From positions 1-10,483 of the forward strand of contig CAJUHH010000032.1 in assembly GCA_910585965.1 (NCBI GenBank): a DNA stretch of 10,483 bases. Direction: 5' to 3'. Both the position numbers and the translations under genes were made by a program. Under the pieces are notes generated by a model, which saw only the letters and a program-made list of their open reading frames with translations, ran no database searches and was not told the origin of the DNA. Of the stretch, positions 6,906 to 10,483 are shown in pieces. Origin of the DNA: an uncultured Lachnospiraceae bacterium (GTDB taxonomy: Bacteria > Bacillota > Clostridia > Lachnospirales > Lachnospiraceae). Each line of letters opens with the position of its first letter. Position 1 is the first letter of the stretch.

Positions 6906-6926
6906 TAAAATATAAGGGGTGGGAAA

Positions 6927-7376
6927 ATGTCGGTAGAAAATCTGGTAAAGGAATATAGCAATATGCTTTTTAGGATCTGCATGGTTATTTTGTGCAATGA
7001 GCAGGACGCGCAGGATGTACTACAGGATACGTTCTGCCGCTACATGGAAAAAGCAATTGATTTCCGCGACAAGGAGCATGAAAAGGCATGGCTTATTAAA
7101 GTAGCGACGAATCGATGCCGTGACATTCACAGACAGCAGATCAGGCATCCGCGCGCCGACATGGAAGAAGTTACTGCGTATTGTGAAATGCCGGAGCAGA
7201 GCGAGGCGCTGGAGGCGTTGGTCAGACTGCCGGATAAATTGAAGATTGTTATTTATCTGCATTATATTGAAGGATATAAAAGCACTGAAATTGCCCAAAT
7301 GCTTGGAATATCCGTACAGGCAGTGAAAAAGCGTATGCAAAGGGGCAGGGAAGAGCTAAGGTCTATGTTGGAATAG
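6927..7376 (+). CDS. ECF-type RNA polymerase sigma factor, module 2 (149 aa)
   Basis: A compact ECF sigma factor. Region 2 is residues 4-70: EQDAQDVLQDTFCRYMEK (25-42) is the classic 2.2 helix and HEKAWLIKVATNRCRDIHRQ (51-70) the -10 recognition segment. Region 4 is about 97-148, with LPDKLKIVIYLHYIEGYKST and the helix-turn-helix EIAQMLGISVQAVKKRMQRG (121-140). At 149 aa it has a very short linker between the two regions. Its sequence differs from the module 1 sigma factor well beyond what a recent tandem duplication would leave, so the modules were probably assembled from separate sources. AAGGGGTGGG lies directly before the ATG. The next gene follows after 55 bases without a terminator. Confidence 0.92.
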   Translation: MSVENLVKEYSNMLFRICMVILCNEQDAQDVLQDTFCRYMEKAIDFRDKEHEKAWLIKVATNRCRDIHRQQIRHPRADMEEVTAYCEMPEQSEALEALVRLPDKLKIVIYLHYIEGYKSTEIAQMLGISVQAVKKRMQRGREELRSMLE

Positions 7377-7431
7377 CGCATAAATTTATCCCTATGTTGT
7401 TTGGCATAAAACAAAGAAAAGGAGCGTTGGT

Positions 7432-8652
7432 ATGAAAAAAGAACTGGAAAATATGCAGGACGCGGTAAACTCCATCAATATCACAGAAGCAATGCAAAAG
7501 GAAATTATTCAAAGGGTAGAAACCGCCACAAAGAGAAAAAAATTTCGTTTTTCCAATGTGGTGGTAGCAGCAGTCGCTATTGTCATTTTGTCGGGAGTGC
7601 TTAGCGTTCCGGTACGTGCGTTTGTCAATTCATTGATACAGGAGCGGATGGAACAAGTACCGGAAGAAGAATTGACAGCACTGACAGACGATTTGAAAGA
7701 ACAGAAAGTGGGAGGGGACAGTTTTTCCAGAGCATATACGGAGGAGGAAGAAAGGAAAATGGCAGAACTTGCCCAAAGATATCAGGAGGGTATTTTTCCG
7801 GAAGGAGAGCTGGTGCAGACAGAAAGTGTGGAAGAAGTGGAAAGGCTTGGATTTTGTTTTCTGGTGACAGACAGTACATTTTATCTGCCGGACAGGGAGC
7901 TGACAGAAGAAGAAATGCTTCAGATCATAGATTTTTATGCGAAAAGGGATTATGCATTGGCAGAGCAGTACAGGGAAGGACATGCCGACGAGATTGCGAA
8001 ACAGAAAGAAAACGGGGAACAAAAGAAAGCGGAGGTCATAGAAAGCGGCGGTATAACGGAAGAGGAAGCAGTGGAGATTGCACAGGAATGGCTGATTAAG
8101 ATTTATGGCGTCACCGAAGAAGGATTAGAGATTGATCATTATTTCAGCGATGACGCTCCGATAGCGGGCAAAAAGGAAATTTATCATGTGAACTGGAGGG
8201 ATTTTCCTAACCGGCAAAACTATTCGTTCTGGATTGCTGCTAAGGATGGCAGTTTAGTCTACACAGCCAGAACCGGAAGAAATATGGAGAAAGAAGCATT
8301 TGCTGTTACAGAAGCAGATGTGCTTCTGCCGGAACTGAAACAGAGCGCAGTTCTTTTTGCCAAAGAGCAGTTGCAGCAGAACTATAAGGATGTTTATTGT
8401 GCCTATTATAGTGTTAATGATGTTTTAAGCGGGAATGTCAGCTTTATTTTTGTACGGGAGGATAACAGTGTATTTACGCTGACCTATGATTGGAATGGAA
8501 AAATTAAGGAGTTTCAGGAGAGCCAGTTTTCAGCTTATGAGGAAGAATATGAAGATATGAAAGAGTCAGCGGAAGCAGCAGAGTATTATAAGCACAAGGG
8601 AGATGAGGCAGGGATTAACTGGTTTTTTGAAAAAATAGAGGATATGGAATGA
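7432..8652 (+). CDS. Putative anti-sigma factor, single-pass, with PepSY/YcdB-like ectodomain
   Basis: A 406-aa membrane protein: a cytoplasmic N-terminus of 40 residues (INITEAMQKEIIQRVE, the usual short helical sigma-binding segment of Firmicutes anti-sigma proteins), one membrane helix at 41-60 and a large acidic ectodomain. Residues 208-280 (ITEEEAVEIAQEWL, then YHVNWRDF, YSFWIAAKDGSLVYT) look like a PepSY/YcdB-type unit of helix plus beta strands. A similar arrangement may recur at 288-380 (ADVLLPELKQSAVLFAKEQL, then VSFIFVREDNSVFTLTYDW). No zinc-binding ZAS motif is seen in the cytoplasmic part. It follows the sigma gene and would sequester that sigma factor until an envelope signal is sensed; this is inferred from gene order and topology. 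AAAAGGAG lies 7 bases before the ATG. Confidence 0.83.
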   Translation: MKKELENMQDAVNSINITEAMQKEIIQRVETATKRKKFRFSNVVVAAVAIVILSGVLSVPVRAFVNSLIQERMEQVPEEELTALTDDLKEQKVGGDSFSRAYTEEEERKMAELAQRYQEGIFPEGELVQTESVEEVERLGFCFLVTDSTFYLPDRELTEEEMLQIIDFYAKRDYALAEQYREGHADEIAKQKENGEQKKAEVIESGGITEEEAVEIAQEWLIKIYGVTEEGLEIDHYFSDDAPIAGKKEIYHVNWRDFPNRQNYSFWIAAKDGSLVYTARTGRNMEKEAFAVTEADVLLPELKQSAVLFAKEQLQQNYKDVYCAYYSVNDVLSGNVSFIFVREDNSVFTLTYDWNGKIKEFQESQFSAYEEEYEDMKESAEAAEYYKHKGDEAGINWFFEKIEDME

Positions 8653-8753
8653 TAAATAATATATTCCCACTGTCAGGATTTCGGAGGTGGAAATAGAGGA
8701 AACAAAAGAAACAGGAATTATGCCGGAAGGAAAACGGAATGTAAGGAGACAGC

Positions 8754-9848
8754 ATGAGAAAACGAATCGTATTTATTATGGCAACAATATGTGTCTTATT
8801 GATAACGGGGTGCGGGGCTTCAAACAGTGCGGCAGATTCCGCTGGGACTGATAGCCGAATGGAGGAAAATACTGAACAGACAGACGCAGAGGAAAAAGCG
8901 GCATCAGAGGATATAGAAGATTCCGCAATTTCAAGTGAGATCGTAAAAGAATTGACAATGGAGGCTCTCGTGGAACTGTATGAAAACGGCGGCCTGGCAT
9001 TGAAAGTGGAAGAGGAAGGTCTGGAGGGGTTTCTTGCATACGGGAATATGAAACAGGTTTCCGGGATGGCAGATTCTTTGACAGGACTTTACACATGTGA
9101 TCTTGTTTATCCATATATGTCTGAGGACGGGATAACCAGTGATAGAAATTATGAATTGCAACTCTCTTACTGGCGTCCGGAGACTGCTGAGGAATATGGA
9201 CATGCTGAAAATGAGATTGATAATATCCGGCTGTTGGAAAAAGAATCTAAGGATGCAGTGCTGCTTTATGAAGTGGATGAGCGGTTTATTCCTACAAAGG
9301 ATTTGCAGGAATTTTTACAGCGGGATTACGGAATAGATCAATATCTGCTCTGTGACCTACCGGGTGAGTTTGCATTGGGAGAGTATAGAGAAGATATTGG
9401 ATTTTGTGACGGTTGGCTGCTGGAAGGGGAAATGGAAGAACTGCCCCATGATGAATGGATTTCGGAGGCATGGTATTGTCTCGGCGGTATCGGCAGAGGA
9501 GAGACTGCATCCCAGATTTTGCAGTTTGATAATGGGACACTCACAAATGTTACTTTGATGATGAACCATACGGGACAATACCATGAATCAGAAATATTGG
9601 AAGGTTGTGAAGTTCAGGCGGTCTTGGTGGAGTATTCTTTTGATCTGTTCACTGCTTCCGGTTGGGCGGAATATATGACACAGCATCCGGAAACGGAGGA
9701 GGTATTGGATTCTCATTACTGGTATGTTTTTATGGGAAAAGAAGATAGCGAGATTTTTTATGTCCTGTTTTTGAATCAGGAGTATTTTACCAAAGATGAT
9801 GCCATCCATATGGCACAGTCAGTCCGGTTTACAGAGAGAGCATTTTGA
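8754..9848 (+). CDS. Lipoprotein of ECF module 2, 364 aa
   Basis: A lipoprotein with a basic start (MRKR), a hydrophobic stretch (5-17) and lipobox ITGC with the lipidated cysteine at residue 20. A 40-residue acidic, Ser/Ala-rich linker follows. The mature domain (about 65-364) is acidic with many aromatic residues (for example SHYWYVFMGKEDSEIFYVLF near the end); I do not recognise a family. It shares no evident similarity with the module 1 lipoprotein apart from the export signal and linker style, although both occupy the third position of their module. A role as surface sensor or protective lipoprotein under control of the adjacent sigma factor is inferred. AAGGAG lies 5 bases before the ATG; the 101-base gap after the anti-sigma gene has no terminator. 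Confidence 0.82.
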   Translation: MRKRIVFIMATICVLLITGCGASNSAADSAGTDSRMEENTEQTDAEEKAASEDIEDSAISSEIVKELTMEALVELYENGGLALKVEEEGLEGFLAYGNMKQVSGMADSLTGLYTCDLVYPYMSEDGITSDRNYELQLSYWRPETAEEYGHAENEIDNIRLLEKESKDAVLLYEVDERFIPTKDLQEFLQRDYGIDQYLLCDLPGEFALGEYREDIGFCDGWLLEGEMEELPHDEWISEAWYCLGGIGRGETASQILQFDNGTLTNVTLMMNHTGQYHESEILEGCEVQAVLVEYSFDLFTASGWAEYMTQHPETEEVLDSHYWYVFMGKEDSEIFYVLFLNQEYFTKDDAIHMAQSVRFTERAF

Positions 9849-9858
9849 CATTTTAGCA

Positions 9859-9889
9859 GCCTATTATCTATTTATACAGAGAAATAGGC
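9859..9889 (+). repeat. Short inverted repeat after the last lipoprotein
   Basis: GCCTATT (9859-9865) and AATAGGC (9883-9889) form a perfect 7-bp stem with a 17-base loop, 10 bases after the lipoprotein stop. No T run follows, so it may stabilise the mRNA end or be a weak terminator. Confidence 0.35.
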
Positions 9890-9921
9890 AGAAGCCAGTG
9901 TTTGACATGTAGCTGTAAAGG

Positions 9922-9947
9922 ATCGGGGAAAGTTTGTCAGGTATCCT
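9922..9947 (+). repeat. Truncated terminator copy C (shared repeat)
   Basis: The 20 bases at 9923-9942 match the left arm and loop of copy A (3649-3668) at 19 of 20 positions. After ATCCTT the similarity stops: the CCCGGC arm and T run are missing and replaced by GTGAATTGC. The copy is therefore broken, probably by the insertion that brought the IS30-like element. Confidence 0.65.
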
Positions 9948-10035
9948 TGTGAATTGCAAACCGAGATTCCCGTTCAAAAGGGAAAGTCCGGTACAAACAG
10001 AATAAAACAGCATAGAGAAAGTGACGATACAAGGG

Positions 10036-10066
10036 CAGGAGGAGCAGAGATGTTCTTCCTGTTTTT
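10036..10066 (+). terminator. Terminator-like hairpin in the IS30 leader
   Basis: CAGGAGGA (10036-10043) pairs with TCTTCCTG (10054-10061), with one G-T pair, followed by TTTTT. It would block read-through from the ECF module into the transposase gene. Its right arm overlaps a second perfect stem, CCTGTTT (10058-10064) with AAACAGG (10073-10079), so the two hairpins exclude one another. Confidence 0.6.
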
Positions 10067-10104
10067 GTGTGGAAACAGGACAGCCGGCGGGGAAAGGAGA
10101 AAAA

Positions 10105-10483
10105 ATGGCAAAGTTTTTGAGTTATGAGGACCGGCTGGAGATACAGAACGGGTTAAGGGAACACCTGACTTTTACGGAGATCGGGAAAAGGCTTGGAAGG
10201 GACAGGACGACCATCACCAAGGAGGTAAGGAATTACTCTCTAGAGCAGGATACCGGATACAGCGTATTCCCCCACAACACCTGTAAATACCGGAAAGGGT
10301 GCAGGCGGAAGAAAGTATGCGGGACAAGTGAATGTAAGCATCCGCTGGTTCCGACCTGCAGGCAGTGTGAACTTATCTGCAACCGGTACTGCGAACAGTA
10401 TGAGGAAGAAGTATGCACCCACCGTTTCATGTTGTTTGGCAAATTAAATGATGCTTTCAGCGTCACATTAAATGTAGCCATTT
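10105..10483 (+). CDS. IS30-family transposase, N-terminal part, probably disrupted
   Basis: The N-terminus is typical of IS30 transposases: a helix-turn-helix FTEIGKRLGRDRTTITKEVR (residues 23-42), which binds the IS ends, then a cysteine-rich segment ending in YEEEVC (about 53-104). The catalytic DDE domain would come later. From about residue 105 (base 10417) the frame stays open to the window edge, but the sequence THRFMLFGKLNDAFSVTLN no longer resembles the family, which normally continues with a PPYVCNGC-like block. The gene is therefore either cut by another insertion or is a divergent member; I favour disruption. AAAGGAG lies 5 bases before the ATG. The frame is incomplete at the window end. 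Confidence 0.75.
   Translation, partial: MAKFLSYEDRLEIQNGLREHLTFTEIGKRLGRDRTTITKEVRNYSLEQDTGYSVFPHNTCKYRKGCRRKKVCGTSECKHPLVPTCRQCELICNRYCEQYEEEVCTHRFMLFGKLNDAFSVTLNVAI
10430..10483. repeat. Repeated 11-mers, possible end of a second IS
   Basis: CAAATTAAATG (10440-10450) and CACATTAAATG (10464-10474) are 10/11 identical with a 24-base period, just where the transposase loses family resemblance. Spaced terminal repeats and a TG at the presumed tip (10430) are features of IS21-family ends, but the window stops too soon to decide. Confidence 0.3.

Larger units (their letters stand above)
9948..10483 (+). mobile_element. IS30-family element, left part
   Basis: The left boundary is inferred from the loss of terminator similarity at about 9947. 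The leader holds a short hairpin (TTCCC 9967-9971 with GGGAA 9980-9984) and a terminator-like hairpin before the transposase start. The right end is outside the window or was lost, and no terminal repeat pair can be checked. Confidence 0.55.

Noticed and set aside
3821..7376. The two sigma genes as a recent tandem duplication
   Set aside because: They share only general ECF features; lengths (188 and 149 aa), linkers and motif residues differ throughout, and the neighbouring genes are also unlike each other.
10233..10481. - strand 82-aa open frame across the IS30 gene
   Set aside because: It is antisense to the recognisable helix-turn-helix and cysteine-rich part of the transposase and shows no own start signals within the window.
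1..10483. CRISPR arrays, tRNA or rRNA genes
   Set aside because: No regularly spaced repeat-spacer units, no tRNA-like cloverleaf and no rRNA segments were seen on either strand by eye.

Overview
The window looks like part of an integrative conjugative element (ICE), or a closely related mobilisable element, in a gut-type Clostridia/Lachnospiraceae genome. The evidence is a TOPRIM-containing ICE protein followed by a MobA/VirD2-type relaxase, AGGAGG-like ribosome binding sites, moderate GC with AT-rich intergenic stretches, and protein families typical of Firmicutes. The host assignment is inferred from gene content only; no rRNA or tRNA gene is present.

Layout. (i) 1-1760: conjugation core on the + strand, with the end of a TOPRIM protein and a complete relaxase, closed by a terminator. 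(ii) 1857-2081: a small gene of unknown function on the - strand with its own promoter. (iii) About 2160-2450: gene-free DNA dense in inverted and direct repeats, a candidate oriT or other nucleoprotein site. (iv) 2493-3630: a translationally overlapping pair of unrecognised genes, a basic 145-aa protein and a 235-aa protein with a weak PD-(D/E)XK-like signature, closed by terminator copy A. (v) 3821-6688: ECF module 1, made of a sigma factor, a single-pass membrane protein with a degenerate LytM/M23 domain as putative anti-sigma factor, and a lipoprotein, closed by terminator copy B. (vi) 6927-9848: ECF module 2, made of a second, dissimilar ECF sigma factor, a single-pass putative anti-sigma factor with a PepSY/YcdB-like ectodomain, and a lipoprotein. 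A truncated copy C of the same terminator follows. (vii) About 9948-10483: the left part of an IS30-family element, whose transposase reading frame loses family resemblance near 10420, where sequence resembling another IS end begins.

How the genes may work together. Each ECF module has the order sigma, membrane-spanning regulator, lipoprotein, which suggests signalling from the cell surface to transcription. The membrane protein would hold the sigma factor, and its ectodomain plus the lipoprotein would sense a signal at the envelope. The most distinctive points are the two consecutive but non-homologous three-gene modules on a mobile element, the anti-sigma-like protein whose M23 domain has lost its zinc ligands, and the near-identical terminator shared by three otherwise unrelated transcription units.
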